From: Austropuccinia psidii
Taxonomy: Eukaryota > Basidiomycota > Pucciniomycetes > Pucciniales > Sphaerophragmiaceae
Reading direction: 5' to 3'
Length of the DNA: 64,000 bases
Assembly: GCA_023105745.1 (NCBI GenBank)
Contig: JALGQZ010000009.1
Coordinates: forward strand, 45,165,967-45,229,966
Under the pieces are notes generated by a model. It made no database searches and was not told where the DNA came from. It was given only the letters and a program-made list of their open reading frames with translations. The stretch's first letter is position 1; every line of letters begins with the position of its first letter. The position numbers and the translations under genes are program-made. Of the stretch, positions 1 through 10,671 are shown piece after piece.

Positions 1-831
1 GATTCTATAAAGTGACTTGGCTAGAATTGCAAAGTCTTTCAAGTGTTGCCTATAATAACTGGCAAACCCAAGAAAAGACATCATTTCTTTTTTATTCTGG
101 GGTATTGGCTTAAGTAACACTGCTGCTACTTTGTTTTTGTCAATTCCAAAGCTTAAACCCAAAACAACATGTCCTAATGCTTTGAGTTCTTCAAAACCAA
201 AATTGCATGTCTTAAGTGAAATTTTCATGTTCACTTCTGCAACTTTGTGAAGTACCCTTGCAAGTCTTTCAAGGTGTAAGGACCAAGAATCAGAATATAT
301 GACAATATCATCAATGTAAATGATAAGCCATCCTTCAGACAATTCTGTGGGAAAAATGGTATTCATCATTCTTTGATAATGGGATGGAGCATTTTTAATG
401 CCAAATGGCATTCTAAGATACCCATAAATACTAGAGTGAGTGATAATTCTAAGTAATTTCTTAGCTTTAGGCGTCAAAAAATTTTGATTAAAGCCTTTCA
501 ATGCATCCATTGATGTTATATACTTGGCTTTAGACAATTGAGTCAAGGTTTCTTGAATTCTAGGGATTGCATACCTATCTGGAACTGTGTAGGTATTTAA
601 TGCTCTGAAATCTCCAACCATTCTTGACTTATCATTATGCCAGGCAATAATAACAGGTGTTGTCACTTGAACTTCCTCATTATGGCCTACTTTCCTTAGT
701 ACACCAAGTTGGATTAACTCTTTGATATGTTTTTCCAAGGCTTGTCTGGCTCTGGGACTGGCTGGATAAGCTGGTCTTCTAAGTACTGGAGGATATGGTC
801 TGTCAATATTAAGAGTAAAATAAACTTCATG
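1..831 (-). pseudogene. Element F reverse transcriptase (partial)
   Basis: Open on the minus strand from about 831 to the window edge by my reading. It begins with the proline-rich entry to gypsy RT ([15 protein letters not shown]), followed by [26 protein letters not shown] and [16 protein letters not shown]. The catalytic motif YIDD lies near 305-320 and is followed by the FLGFASYYRQH region near 60-110. It copies element RNA into DNA in the cytoplasmic particle. The upstream PR frame ends in a different phase at 827, and the run of five G on the minus strand near 832-836 appears to hold one extra base relative to related elements. The fragment is therefore disconnected from its own gag. 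Confidence 0.85.
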
Positions 832-1500
832 TCCCCCTCATAGCACCTAATGGTTCATTATCAAAGGCAAATGCAATATTGTATGTGTATAACACATCAA
901 TAAATTCATTCCTCATTTTTGGTGACAATGATGGATTAACTTGTGCTTCAACAAGTTGATTAGACACAAATTCATCTTTATAAGTATCTTTAACAGAAGA
1001 TATGACAGATATTTGTTTTGGCATATTGGAAAAAGCAAAATTTTGTCTTTTTTTATCCCCAATTCTGAAATATCTGTCTTTATGGTTATGGATTTCAATA
1101 CCATAAATATTCAATTAATACTTCCCAAGAATGATGTGCTGAGATGTGCGATTATCCATTACCACAGTCTCGGTTTTTATCCTTACACTTCCTGCTGGGT
1201 GTGGAAATACAAGATTAGTGTCTAATATACCTAAGGGGTACATATTGTTACTGGAACTAATAAATTGCACACCTTCTATTGGTAATAGCTGATTTTTCCA
1301 TTCAGGAATTATAATTTGGAGATAATCTTTGCCTACACAAGTGCAAAATGCCCCTGTATCCAAGTTTACTTTGCTTCAATATCACTCATCAAAACTGATG
1401 TGATACAAGATGCTCCAGCATTGTAAGCTTTACCTCTAGCAGGTTTTTCTTTACACATTCTGGCATCCTGGATATTAATCAGGTTGGAGCAATCATCACT
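827..1500 (-). pseudogene. Element F aspartic protease region, frameshifted
   Basis: Two open pieces in different frames, 1363-1115 and 1114-827. The first carries the retropepsin active site DTG followed by AFCTCVGK near 1350, then VRIKTETVVMD and HIILG. The second resumes with IYGIEIHNHKDRYF and the linker ending EPLGA before RT. Elements A, C and D are continuous here as ILGNDYL..YGI, so a frameshift at about 1115 has broken it. Upstream at 1364-1500 the gag-PR linker (KAYNAGAS-like) is also out of frame. No activity is expected. Confidence 0.75.
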
Positions 1501-1524
1501 GTACTGTGTCAAGTGGGTATGGAC

Positions 1525-2685
1525 TTATGTGACCTCAAAGAAAGCTGTAATGTTTTCAATGGGATAGTCCCCCACTGGTGCATCCTCAGAGACTGCAGAA
1601 TGTTGATTAGATTCCTCTTTCTCTTCAGTACACTGAATTCCTTCAATGACCTGAGCTTCATTGATTTTTGTCTTTTTGATGCAAGTGTTGGCTAAATGTG
1701 AAGTACTTCCACATTTATGACACTTCAAGACAGGTCTTTCATGCCTCTTATCTTCTCTGGGAATGTTTGGGACCATTTTGGATTCCATAGGGATTCTAGT
1801 CCAAGCTTTACCCATTTTTGTTTTGGTAATGATATCTTCCATTGCATTCATGTAGTATTCTGTTGAACAGGTTTCTACATATCTGCTCTTGATAGAATGT
1901 TCCAGTCCTCCTCCACATTCTCTTAATATTTTCATATTAATCATAGTGTCAGACATATCTGGGTGTAAAGCAGATAATCTGTCTTTTTGCTTGAAGAACC
2001 AAGTAAGTGGTTTATCTTTTTCTAAGTTAAAAATGGAACTTTCAAAAGCATTCTCCATTTTAAACCTCCAAGAATTATTGGCCCATTTGGAAATCACTTC
2101 AGATTTCCACCAAGACCAATCATGTTTCCCATGATCCATACTCATCTTGTAATACCATTTCTTTGCAGTTCTGGTAAACAGAGAGTGTAATTTTCCCACT
2201 ATTATTTCATCAGGTATATGAAAGTCTTCTTGAAACATATAAATAGTCCTGATGAACTCAATATGGTTATATTCTCCTTCACCAGAGAATGTTGGCCATT
2301 CTTCTAATTTGGGAATATCTTTGACAGAGACAACATTTTCTCCTAGAAGTGGGGTAAAACTTCCTTTAACAGAAAGTTTTTCTTCAGTCAAAGGTGTAGA
2401 ATGTCTTGGCATATGTGGTTCATAATTCTTATGAATGTGTTCTACATTTGCAATTATTGCATTTTTTAACTTCTGCCTTTCACTGTCACTTTTTGTTAAA
2501 TGTGTAGCAAACTGATTGGTATTCTCAACTATTTCTAAGACATGATCTTTCAGAATTTTGAGTTGTTCATTCCTTTGAAAAATGGAAAGATCTTTCATTT
2601 CATCATTCTGAACCTGACATGTACTTTTAATTCTGGCATTTGCCACTTGATACCATTCAGTATATCTTTTGTCATTTCTTTTCAA
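1525..2685 (-). CDS. Element F Gag (capsid and zinc knuckle)
   Basis: A 386-residue open stretch. A polar N-terminal helical part is followed by the capsid-like block around KLEEWPTFSGEGEYNHIEF, KWYYKMSMDHG, WWKSEVISKWANNSWRF and a CGGGLEHSIKSR segment. Near the C-terminus is a CCHC zinc knuckle (CHKCGSTSHLANTC, spacing C-x2-C-x4-H-x4-C) for binding element RNA. Gag forms the particle shell. The same blocks occur at the same relative place in A, C and D, so this is the capsid gene. The frame is not joined to protease, and the stretch upstream (2690-3460) is broken, so only a Gag fragment could be made. Confidence 0.8.
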   Translation of the reverse strand: MKRNDKRYTEWYQVANARIKSTCQVQNDEMKDLSIFQRNEQLKILKDHVLEIVENTNQFATHLTKSDSERQKLKNAIIANVEHIHKNYEPHMPRHSTPLTEEKLSVKGSFTPLLGENVVSVKDIPKLEEWPTFSGEGEYNHIEFIRTIYMFQEDFHIPDEIIVGKLHSLFTRTAKKWYYKMSMDHGKHDWSWWKSEVISKWANNSWRFKMENAFESSIFNLEKDKPLTWFFKQKDRLSALHPDMSDTMINMKILRECGGGLEHSIKSRYVETCSTEYYMNAMEDIITKTKMGKAWTRIPMESKMVPNIPREDKRHERPVLKCHKCGSTSHLANTCIKKTKINEAQVIEGIQCTEEKEESNQHSAVSEDAPVGDYPIENITAFFEVT

Positions 2686-2777
2686 TTCGCTTATGTCTGA
2701 TGTAAATTTATTTATCTTTGCATCAAATTTACCAAGGGCTACATCAATATCAGATTGAACAAAATGTGTCTGATTTA

Positions 2778-3443
2778 TTATTTCTTTGGAAAAGTTCTGT
2801 TCAGCCTTTCCTGCTCTTTGGCTGTGAATTCTATCAAAGTCCTAGCCATGTTGAATACACTGTCCACGCTGAAGGCTCCACTTTGGGGATCCTCTACCAC
2901 TGTGGGCAAGGTCTGTGCCAATTGCCTTTGCCTTTGCCCTTGCCTTGATGCTTCTTGGGACCTCTCTTCTTCTTCTGAGGTCCTTTGGGCTTGTCTTTGG
3001 ACACTTCTGGAGCTTCTTTGGAGCTTGTAGATGCCACTGGGGCCTCTGTCTCCAAAGCTGGTTTCATTTACAGTTCCTTCTTCTGGTCTATGGATAAAAG
3101 ACTTTGGTTCTTCAACCAGTTCTTTATCTTTTTGACCTTGTCTTTGCAAGACAGGGGGCTCCACCCTCCTAAGAGTTCTATGGTCTTCTCCTGACCCAGA
3201 AAGCTCTTGATGTGTAAGTAGGAGTTCATGGCCCCCTTCCAAAGGCTTGGGCATATTTCCCACTCCTCTTCTTTGGCTGCTCTGAACCAATTTTTGTATT
3301 GGCATTGATATATTTCTATTGCTGCCACTTGAAAATGGTTCAGCCCTGGAAATATTATAATTAATCAGTTCAGCCTCAGAATTCACGTCAAAATCTGTGG
3401 GTACAGACCTTGGGGAATGGGGGGCAACTCTGGCATCCTCCAA
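2778..3443 (-). pseudogene. Element F overlapping +1-frame ORF (ORF1), decayed
   Basis: Remnant of the small basic protein that overlaps the start of gag in related elements. In the frame 3328-3068 it reads AIEIYQCQYKNW, EEEWEICPSLWKGAMNSYL and FLGQEKTIELLGGWSPL, which match the pattern of the +1-frame proteins of A (13283-13882) and D (37560-37114). A further piece near 2900-3060 reads [13 protein letters not shown] followed by Lys/Gly-rich sequence, and the end near 2780-2855 reads [11 protein letters not shown], again matching A and D. The pieces lie in different frames, with a stop after WHRPCPQW, so the gene is dead here. The open 221-residue stretch 3443-2778 is a mixture of frames rather than one protein. 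Confidence 0.55.
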
Positions 3444-3605
3444 ATATGTCTTTCTTGAGGAAGACTTGGCACGTCTGGATTTGGTCTTGCCTCTTCCTTA
3501 TCCAGATCCATCTGGCTGTACTAAATAGTTGCTTCCATTTCTGTTATGCACCATTTTCACGTCAATTTAAAGATAAAAGGTGAAAATATAAGATACAATA
3601 CACAC

Positions 3606-3763
3606 CTTTTGGTGGTAATTTATTATTTTCTGCATTAAATAAGGTGCCTCTTTTAGCAATTTGCACCTCAATACTGTCTTCAGATCCTGCTTTTGAAGAT
3701 TGTGGACTGGTAATATGTCTCTTACTGAGTTGTTACCAGCTCCACAGTATTTTCTTGGAGACA
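3606..3763 (-). other. Element F putative leader exon
   Basis: On the minus strand a pyrimidine-rich tract ending ttttttctag precedes TGTCTCC, and the segment ends CCAAAAG before GTGTGT. This matches a leader exon flanked by acceptor and donor signals at the same place in elements A, D and E. The reading frame changes inside the segment, in line with the decay of F. Splicing here is inferred only from sequence. Confidence 0.35.
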
Positions 3764-4098
3764 CTAGAAAAAAATTATAAAAGTGCAAAAATTATTTTTT
3801 ATACTTTTTAAAATATTTTTTAGAGATTTTTTATAAGTTTTATATTTTTTAATATTAAAAAAATTATTCTTTTTAAAGCAAAAAATTAAAATTTAAGATT
3901 TTGAATGAAAATTAATTCAGAGTAACTCAAAGAATAATTTTTTAAGTTTTTAGATGTGAAAAAGCCATGTGTAAAAACAGTATAAGATTAGACCAAATTC
4001 CTCAATGAAAAAGATTTCAAAAAAAAATTCAAAAGTAAAAATTCTTTTAACTTCAAAATGAAAGAAAAATATATTAATTAAGGGTACAAGGTTCAAAA
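3764..4098 (-). other. Element F untranslated leader
   Basis: Very AT-rich sequence between the PBS and the leader exon, with no open frame. It shares a recognisable stretch with the leaders of C and D (minus strand: acacatggctttttcacatc, then tttgagt-actct), so the leader is homologous between the families. Confidence 0.55.
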
Positions 4099-4116
4099 GA
4101 CATGGCCAGGCCCCCA
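4099..4116 (-). promoter_or_regulatory. Element F primer-binding site
   Basis: Minus strand TGGGGGCCTGGCCATGTC, starting two bases inside the 5' LTR terminus. It differs by two bases from the PBS of C and D. A PBS starting TGGG implies a primer tRNA with discriminator base C before CCA, as in eukaryotic proline tRNAs. Confidence 0.75.
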
Positions 4117-4118
4117 AA

Positions 4119-6043
4119 TGTAAGATGTGTCTATGAAACTGATGATAATATTATTATTAATCAACAGTACTATGACTTTTCTTATGAAATATAATAACAA
4201 AGTGTTATTATAACCACAATTAAATAATTAAAGAATTATTCATTTCATGTGTTAAACACTACTAGTGATTTTAACAGTGAGCAAGTAATTGTCTACAAGA
4301 GTCAATTACAAGAAGATTTTAATAATAAAACTTCTTTTTATTAAGATAATAAAATTATTTTAATATATAATTATCTTTTTCAAGAATAATTATAATGTTA
4401 ATTCTTGAAGAAAACCAATTTTAGAGGAAAACTTTAAGAATTAAAGATAAATCACTTACTAATGCTTCAAAGAACTTATTGAAAGATAAGATAAAGAGAT
4501 TTGACGTAGAATTGTGGATTTAAAGGGATCAAAATGAATTTATAAGAGTATTACAACAATCTTTAGTTGGATTCTATGATTTCACGTCTTTCTGATTCAT
4601 TCTGAAAAAATTAAAACACTTAAGAATAGCTTTAACTAATACTTACTTGGTGGTAACAATGATATAAGAAATAATAAGATGATGATGTGAAAAAAACAGC
4701 AAGTGGAGGCCTCTTTTAAGTCAACAACAGCTCACAGAGGCATGCCATGGAGCAAACTTAAGAACCAGTGAATGAGAAAGCAATAAACCCTTTTGGAATA
4801 TTGATTGCATCATCTGTTGTCACATAAGATTATCATAATTACTTAATTGATGCTTTTACGTGACTACCAAGCCCAATATGGTTAAGAATAAAAGGAGTAA
4901 CATCTGTAAATCTTCTTTTATTCTAAAATAATGATTGATTTTGCCAATTTATAAATGTTATTGGCAAATTCATTGCAGGTTGTAATTACTGTGAATTTTT
5001 GAAGATTCAGTGTTTCACGTAGAATAGTCAAAAATGGACTGTAAGTAAAACTTTTAATTTTACTAGCAAGTCTGTAATTCTTTTTTGTTGTACAATATAT
5101 AGTACAGCTCTCCACTGGTCCTGAAAGCTTCAGAAAGATTCATCAAGAATTGTATTTTTAATGAATTTTCGAAGTTTTTACCTCATTTGTACATAGAATT
5201 GCAAATATCAGTTTTTAACTGGTTGCTATGAGGTAAATCAATGGATACAAGTCCAAAAAGGGTTTTAATTACTCTTTTGGGTCTTATCCTTGGAAAATCA
5301 TTAAGAATTGACATGGTTACAGGGGTGTAAGTAGCTTTTTACCTCCTTGGCACGTCAAAATAGTAGGTTATTTGCTATTTTCTTAAGATTTACTGTAGTT
5401 GTAACATGTTAACCAAGTTCCCAAAGTGTTTTAGATTACTAATTGGGCCAATATCAGCCATTTATCCAAGCTTTGGAGCTGTCCATGCCTCTGAGGCCTT
5501 GAAAGTTGGGTACCCTTGCTCTCTTTGATGTCTTTTGTCCCCCTTGCTTATTTTTCACATCAAAATAGAAATATAAGCTTGAAGTGAGATATCCACTATG
5601 GGTGTACCAAAAGTCTATGTAAGAATACCATGATATTAAGTTCTCAAAACATGCATAACACTATTCTTAGTGTATATGTAACATGGGATTTCTCACTTTC
5701 CCATTATTTTGGCATGAAATTAAGAAAAACAAAAGTTTTCAGGGATCTTTTATGTGGTATTGATGATGTAGTATTCAAATAGTTCCCATATTACCACCTC
5801 AAAGAATTGATTTGAGCTTATTCACTCTATGGAGCTACCCTAGGTGAATTCTTTGTGTAGAATACAAATCTGGCCTTAAATCCATGGATTTACCTACTCA
5901 ATAAAAGCTTATTCATCTTTTCTGAAATAAAAAATGATGAATTTTGGATATATGCATGACTTGTGAGTTATGCATAATTCACAATTTATTTTTAAAATAA
6001 TTGTGGCCTATTTGGGTTAGTAAAATATACCTCAAGGCTCACA
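4119..6043 (-). repeat. Element F 5' LTR (1925 bp)
   Basis: Read on the minus strand it starts TGTGAGCCTTGAGGTATA and ends ATCTTACA. The first 40 bases resemble the LTR starts of A and of C/D, including an ACCCAAATAGGCC block. The PBS follows it directly. The body (about 4150-5950) is AT-rich and unlike the other LTRs here, and I see no gene in it. Confidence 0.8.
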
Positions 6044-6055
6044 CTGGGCCCCCCA
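6044..6055 (-). promoter_or_regulatory. Interrupted primer-binding site of element A2
   Basis: Minus strand TGGGGGGCCCAG corresponds to the element A PBS (TGGGGGCCCAG at 12748) with one extra G. It is cut after CCCAG by the LTR of F. The five bases 6044-6048 (ctggg) are the expected right copy of the F target-site duplication; the left copy is outside the window. Confidence 0.6.
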
Positions 6056-6057
6056 AT

Positions 6058-8678
6058 TCAATTTGTGCATATGAAAATTTGATTAAAAATCAATTACTTT
6101 TCCTGTCCTCAAAATTTGTTCAAGGTAAAAATTGATTAAAAATAGTATTAAATAAGATTTTCTGAGAGAAAACATGCCAATTTCATTTTTTTTAACTTTT
6201 TTAGTACAAAACAATAATATTATAAAGAGTTATTGTTTCACCAACCATAAGAAGTTATCCAGAAATACTTTATAAAAGATATTCAAGGCTACAAAAGAAA
6301 TTTCTTCAAGAGAAATTCGAATTGGAATTAATTGAGCAAAAGAGTGCAGGCAATTAATATAAAAACAGAGTATTTAAAAAGATTATTAAAGAGAAAACAT
6401 GCCCAAAATTGACTGGAGTCAATTTATAAACAAAGTGACAAAGTTAACAGTGATGAAATATGCTTTTGATTCACTTATGGGGTGGTTCAAGTGCTAAAAA
6501 TGACTGTAAGAGTTACAAAAAATGATTATAATGATTTTTTCACGTGGTTGAAAGGTTAAAAATGATTTGAAAAGGGTTTTTGGAATTTTTTATTGATTGC
6601 TTTAACAGTGTTTAAACTAATTATAAAAGGAAAAGATTCTAGCATGAAGTGAAAAGTGGGGTACAGAAGACATTCTTTTATAGCCATCAATTCTCTTACT
6701 CCAAATATAAAATTTGCTCTTGTCAGTCGTAGAAAACACTCTGACAACAGAAAAGCCAATTATGGAATAATTGAACCCTGGTTTAGATCAAAAAAGGACT
6801 GGCTTTACCAATTTTTTCTATTTTCAGCCATTTTGGACCCTCAAATCAGCCATTGCTATAGTAAGACCTGCTCTTAATACTTCAAAACACGCCAGAATGT
6901 GTGTAAGAGACGTAAAAACCAGTTAAAACTGTTTTTGTAATGTTTGGCTTATCTTAAGGGTAGTTTTAACCTCTTGGCAACAATAAAAACTGCCCTGGTT
7001 GGTTTCAAAACCTCATCATCAATTGAGAAACAGACCCTGTGACTAAATTCCAGGCCAAAGGTGATGAGCCTTTGTGTGTATTTTGACATCTCATGCCTTT
7101 CAGTAAGGAATTTGGGGGTCTGGCTCCCCCTTGGAGCCAAGATTCCTTTTCCCCCCCAGAATCAATCTTTCCAATTTATTTTTTCTTTAATTCCTCATCA
7201 TGCATTATACTTATAATTTACACATGTAATTCAAGTGCTTCTTTACAGTACACAACTTTAATAATTCACACCTCATATTCAAATCAAAGCTCAGTTATGT
7301 AATACATGCACAAATTTTGATATTTCAATTGAAAATACTTCCATTCCTGATAGCTCCTAGACTACACATAACACCTCAATTTTAACACAAAAATTGATGG
7401 TAAAAACCATATGTGATTTGAATTAATTTAATGTCTTAAGGATTTTCAAATTTTGTACGGAGAATACTAAAAACTTAATTTAAGCTTATCGTAACAATCA
7501 CTAGTCAGTGACAAGGGTATTCAAGCTTACACCCACTGAAACACCTCAAATCAGAAATCCACTGTGTGTATCAACAATCAGTTTCAATAATCTTCCTTGC
7601 TGAAACATCCATACAGTCTGGTGCATCAATACATCCTGTCAATATTTGTACAGGTTGGAATTGCCCAATACAGCTTGGATACATCATCCTTAAACTGTAT
7701 GATCACTCAACACTACCACTCCTCCTGTACAGATCCTTTACAGATTTTACAGCACCTGTATTGGCCACATTCATTTCAGTAACCAATCCCTTTCATGAAA
7801 AATCTATGTCTGGATCAGGGCTGGTGATTCTCACATATACCAGCCCCTCTTTCTCCCCGCTGGGGACTTTTCCCCACTTAATTAATTTAGTTCATTTATT
7901 ATTTTATTAATATTCCTACTCTTATCTTGGGTATTATAATTATACTGTATTAAGTTAGTCTTTGCATCTCTTCTCACCTGTCCAGTATGATGTGTGGTGA
8001 TCATATCCTTATTAAACCTCCTCTTTCCTTCTGACAGGTTGAAACAGTGGGCTTGGAATTGTTTGTGGTTGGCTCTTTTATTTCTTACTCTTATTCTTTG
8101 TTGCTGATTTTCTTATATTATTATTTCTTAGAAATCTTACTCTCATTGTACTCTTAAGTGTTTTGCCTTGTGTTATCCTTGAGCCCTCTGCAGTGAGTCC
8201 CAGTTTACTGAGTTCCAGGCCCTCTTCACTTAGAAGAGTCCCTGTGACACTTATATAGAGTTGAGTTACAGAAATGTTACCCAGAGGTGAGCCCACCTTA
8301 TCTTTTAAGAGGAGTCCAATGGTGAAATAATTTTCATATGTCTATTTGTAGGCTAAACCGTTATAACAATTTTTATTCAGCTTTTTTCCAAAATTATTTG
8401 TAATTTGGTAATTCTGTTAAAAATTTATTTTTACTGAATTTTGTTGTAAAATTAATTTTTACTGAATTTTTTCAAGTAAAAATGTGTTTTCACAAATCTT
8501 AATTTCAATGTAAATTTACTTTTAAATTATACTTCAATTTTCATTTTTTTGTATAACTTTCTATTAATATTTCAATTTTTGTTTTGATAATATAAATAAA
8601 TTCATTTTTATTTATAATTGTATCTTGTTTTATTATTTGTAGTCTTTTGGGTATCTGAAAATACCTCTAAGGCTCACA
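6058..8678 (-). repeat. 5' LTR of element A2 (family A), diverged, with an insert
   Basis: Antisense copy of the family A LTR: the right end reads ctctaaggctcaca, and the left part follows 48995-50834 through the ttttatagccatcaattctc promoter segment and the pyrimidine-rich ttttccccccca stretch. It is much more diverged than the A copies at 10908 and 19166. A 760-bp insert (7490-8249) accounts for its extra length. Because a PBS follows on the minus strand it was a 5' LTR; the internal region is outside the window, displaced by F. Confidence 0.8.
7485..8254 (-). mobile_element. Solo G LTR with CTTAT target duplication
   Basis: Element 7490-8249 is flanked by cttat at 7485-7489 and 8250-8254. 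On the minus strand it starts TGTCACAGGGACTCTTC and ends GATTGTTACG, so the expected terminal CA has become CG. It interrupts the A2 LTR exactly where the other A LTRs read taagcttat-tagagttgag. Several blocks match 62630-63400 in the other orientation: the TGTCACAGGG start, a GAGGGCCTGG block, a CTGACAGGTTGAAAC-like block and a GGGGAC-TTTTCCCC block. No PBS or internal region is present, so it is a solo LTR. Confidence 0.8.
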
Positions 8679-8726
8679 CGCTTAATGATAGTACCAGGGA
8701 GTTGTTGGCTTTTGGCATTCTGGAAC
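8679..8726 (-). pseudogene. Copia-A gag fragment (distal part)
   Basis: On the minus strand these 48 bases read RMPKANNSLVLSLS in frame with the gag fragment ending LIENSA at 56684. This shows that 8726 and 56684 were once adjacent and that copia-B separates them. The flanks ggaac (8722-8726) and ggcac (56684-56688) form a 4-of-5 target duplication. The A2 LTR begins directly after position 8678. Confidence 0.6.
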
Positions 8727-9298
8727 TGTCAAAGAATGAGACTGAACCCATGTGTTTTATCAACATAAAGTAAAGTAATTTAAGATTACAAAGAATGATC
8801 AAATACCTGAACGGTAGATAACAAGAGGCTAAATGTAAATAATTCATTATAGTGACAACAGGACTGATGCTACAATGCTACAAGATCAACGGGTACTGAT
8901 ATGAGTGAAAACGTCAGTTGGTCTTGTTGTTACAGAGCTATTTGAATTGAAGAGGACTTCACCTAATTCAGCTACGTCTATTTAAGAGAATAAAAAGTAA
9001 ATGAAAAGAAAGGAAAAAAATAAGGAAGCGAAGAAGGAGGAGATAAAAGAACAAATGAGAGTGGAGAAAAGAAGAGAAGAGTATTTTTGAAGACAGACAA
9101 AAAAGGAGTGATCCAGCGAGATTTCAATGGATAGAGGACGTGAGTTTTTATCTTCAAGGAGTAAGTGAGATCCGGTGAATTAAGTGGTCCTGTGGTTGTG
9201 CGCAGTGATCTGCGCTCGGGGAATATTGTTGATCAAATACAGTTTTGCGTTTAGGTGAGGAAGTTAAGTAGGTTCAGTTTGTATTTAAATGCTCAACA
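8727..9298 (-). repeat. Copia-B 3' LTR (572 bp)
   Basis: Bounded by TG and CA on the plus strand (tgtcaaagaatgag ... gctcaaca). The same sequence recurs split at 23380-23465 and 56225-56683. It holds a purine-rich segment near 8995-9090 and no gene. Confidence 0.85.
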
Positions 9299-9311
9299 TC
9301 CCCCCTCTCAC
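9299..9311 (-). promoter_or_regulatory. Copia-B polypurine tract
   Basis: Minus strand GTGAGAGGGGGGA ends directly at the 3' LTR start TGTTGAGC. Such a tract primes plus-strand DNA synthesis. Confidence 0.7.
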
Positions 9312-9588
9312 CTAGATGCAAAACACCTAATGAGTTTAAAAAATGAGTGAGGATGGGCCTGCTAATGGATTTAGTTAGAAAGTCAGCCAAAATATTGACA
9401 GTTGGAGTGTATTTTAATTCAAAGAAGTTGTTGCTGATGGCCTCCTTGATGAAATGAAGTTGGAAATTAACATGCTTCATACGCTTATTATTCAGATTGC
9501 AATCACCCTTGACAACATTGATACAACTTTGATTGTCCTCATGAATGGGAATTGGGCTGTCCAGCCTAATGATGTTGCATTCACGACA
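9304..9588 (-). pseudogene. Copia-B RNase H, C-terminal part
   Basis: Minus-strand reading gives PIPIHEDNQSCINVVKGD, then NNKRMKHVNFQLHFIKEA and the motif ADFLTKSI before the end of the frame. These are the DNQ-aI, KHI and aDilTK landmarks of copia RNase H, which removes template RNA during reverse transcription. A stop (TGA at 9589-9591) separates it from the RT frame. A start codon inside the piece at 9480 is not the true protein start. Confidence 0.8.
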
Positions 9589-10671
9589 TCACTGCCCGAA
9601 CCACAAAAGTTCTGATGTCAAGTCGCACAGAGACTTGTACTCTTCTTCTGTGGTTGACAGTGAAGCAGCAGGTTGTTTTCTGGTTCTCCAGAGAACAAGA
9701 CTTGCACCAACAGTAGCCAGGAAACCAGTGACAGACCATTGAGAAACATGGCAATTCCCCCAGTCTGCATCGCTGTAGGCCAAGATTCCAACATTCATGC
9801 CTCTGGGATATATAAGGCCAAGGTCCCGAGCTCCCTTTAAGTTCTTTAGTACGTGAAGAAAGGCCTTCCAGTGAGGCATTCCTGGATTCTCAAGGTACTG
9901 AGACAGAGTGCTGACAGCAAACAATAATTTGGGTCTGGTGGCAGTGCTTAGGTAATTCATACTGCCAACCGCACTGCAAAAATTGACCTTGAGTTTTCCA
10001 AAATCAGAAATTTCAGAGATAGAGGCCAGGGACAGGTGCTCATTGGAAACCAAGGGAGTAGCAACTGAGTTGCAGTTGATTATCCCATGAAGATCTAAGA
10101 GGGACTCGGTGAAATTTTGTTGATCAAAGGAGATGTAGTCGGTACAATAAGTTACCTTGATGCCCAACATTAAGTCAGCAGGTCCAACATCTTTGATCTC
10201 AAACTCTTTCATCACCTCATCCTTAAAATAATGGACATGTTTGCCGAAGATAGCAATATTGTCCATGTGGATGTACAACCAGAAAGGGTACTCCCCTTTC
10301 CAAGAAAAAACACAGGGGTTGGAGACACAAGAAAAAAAACCTACAGCAACAAGCCACTTTTTGAGGTGGTTGTACCAGGCCAAAGGGGCTTGCTTAAGGC
10401 CAGAAATTGCTTTCCATAGCCTTAAACAATGAGATTGTTTGTCAATGTTCAAGCCTTGCGGTATGCGCAAGTAAACTGTTTCAGAAATAGGTGCATTGAG
10501 AAAAGCACTCTTTATGTTGATTTGGTGAAATTCAAGATTTTTTGCTGCTGCAAAGGCTATCAGTGTCCTAAGGGAATTGAGACGACCTGTGGGAGCATAC
10601 GTCTGGTTGGAATCTACTCCGGCAGATTGAGTGAATCCCTGTGCACAAAGTCTAGACCTGTACTCAGTCAC
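9589..10671 (-). pseudogene. Copia-B reverse transcriptase / RNase H N-part
   Basis: A 360-residue stretch of the copia RT domain: YRSRLCAQGFTQSAGVD, TLIAFAAAKNLEFHQINIKSAFLNA, VYLRIPQGL and GLKQAPLAWYNHLKKWL, then AVGSMNYLSTATRPKLLFAVS, ILAYSDADWGNC and TEEEYKSL of RNase H. The catalytic YVDD box is changed: at the expected place the sequence reads YIHMDNIAIF, so the second Asp is Asn and the enzyme should be inactive. Upstream (10672-10907) the RT start (GVWEVIELDPLLKLVGTTW) is recognisable but holds an in-frame TGA after IKKDH. Element A interrupts the gene at 10908. Confidence 0.85.

Larger units (their letters stand above)
1..6043 (-). mobile_element. Gypsy element F, 5' part (truncated by window edge)
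   Basis: Minus-strand Ty3/gypsy element read from its 5' LTR (4119-6043) through primer-binding site, leader, a decayed small ORF, gag, protease and reverse transcriptase; RNase H, integrase and the 3' LTR lie beyond position 1. The order PR-RT identifies the element class. Several frameshifts make it non-autonomous. It landed in the primer-binding site of another minus-strand element (A2): the LTR end at 6043 is followed directly by ctggg and then C-rich PBS sequence of the A type. The left target duplication is outside the window. Confidence 0.85.

Noticed and set aside
7566..7910. 114-residue open frame in the solo G LTR
   Set aside because: Antisense to the LTR, short, no recognisable motif.
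6058..8678. Unusually long A-type LTR as a distinct family
   Set aside because: The extra length is explained by the 760-bp G insertion with target duplication.
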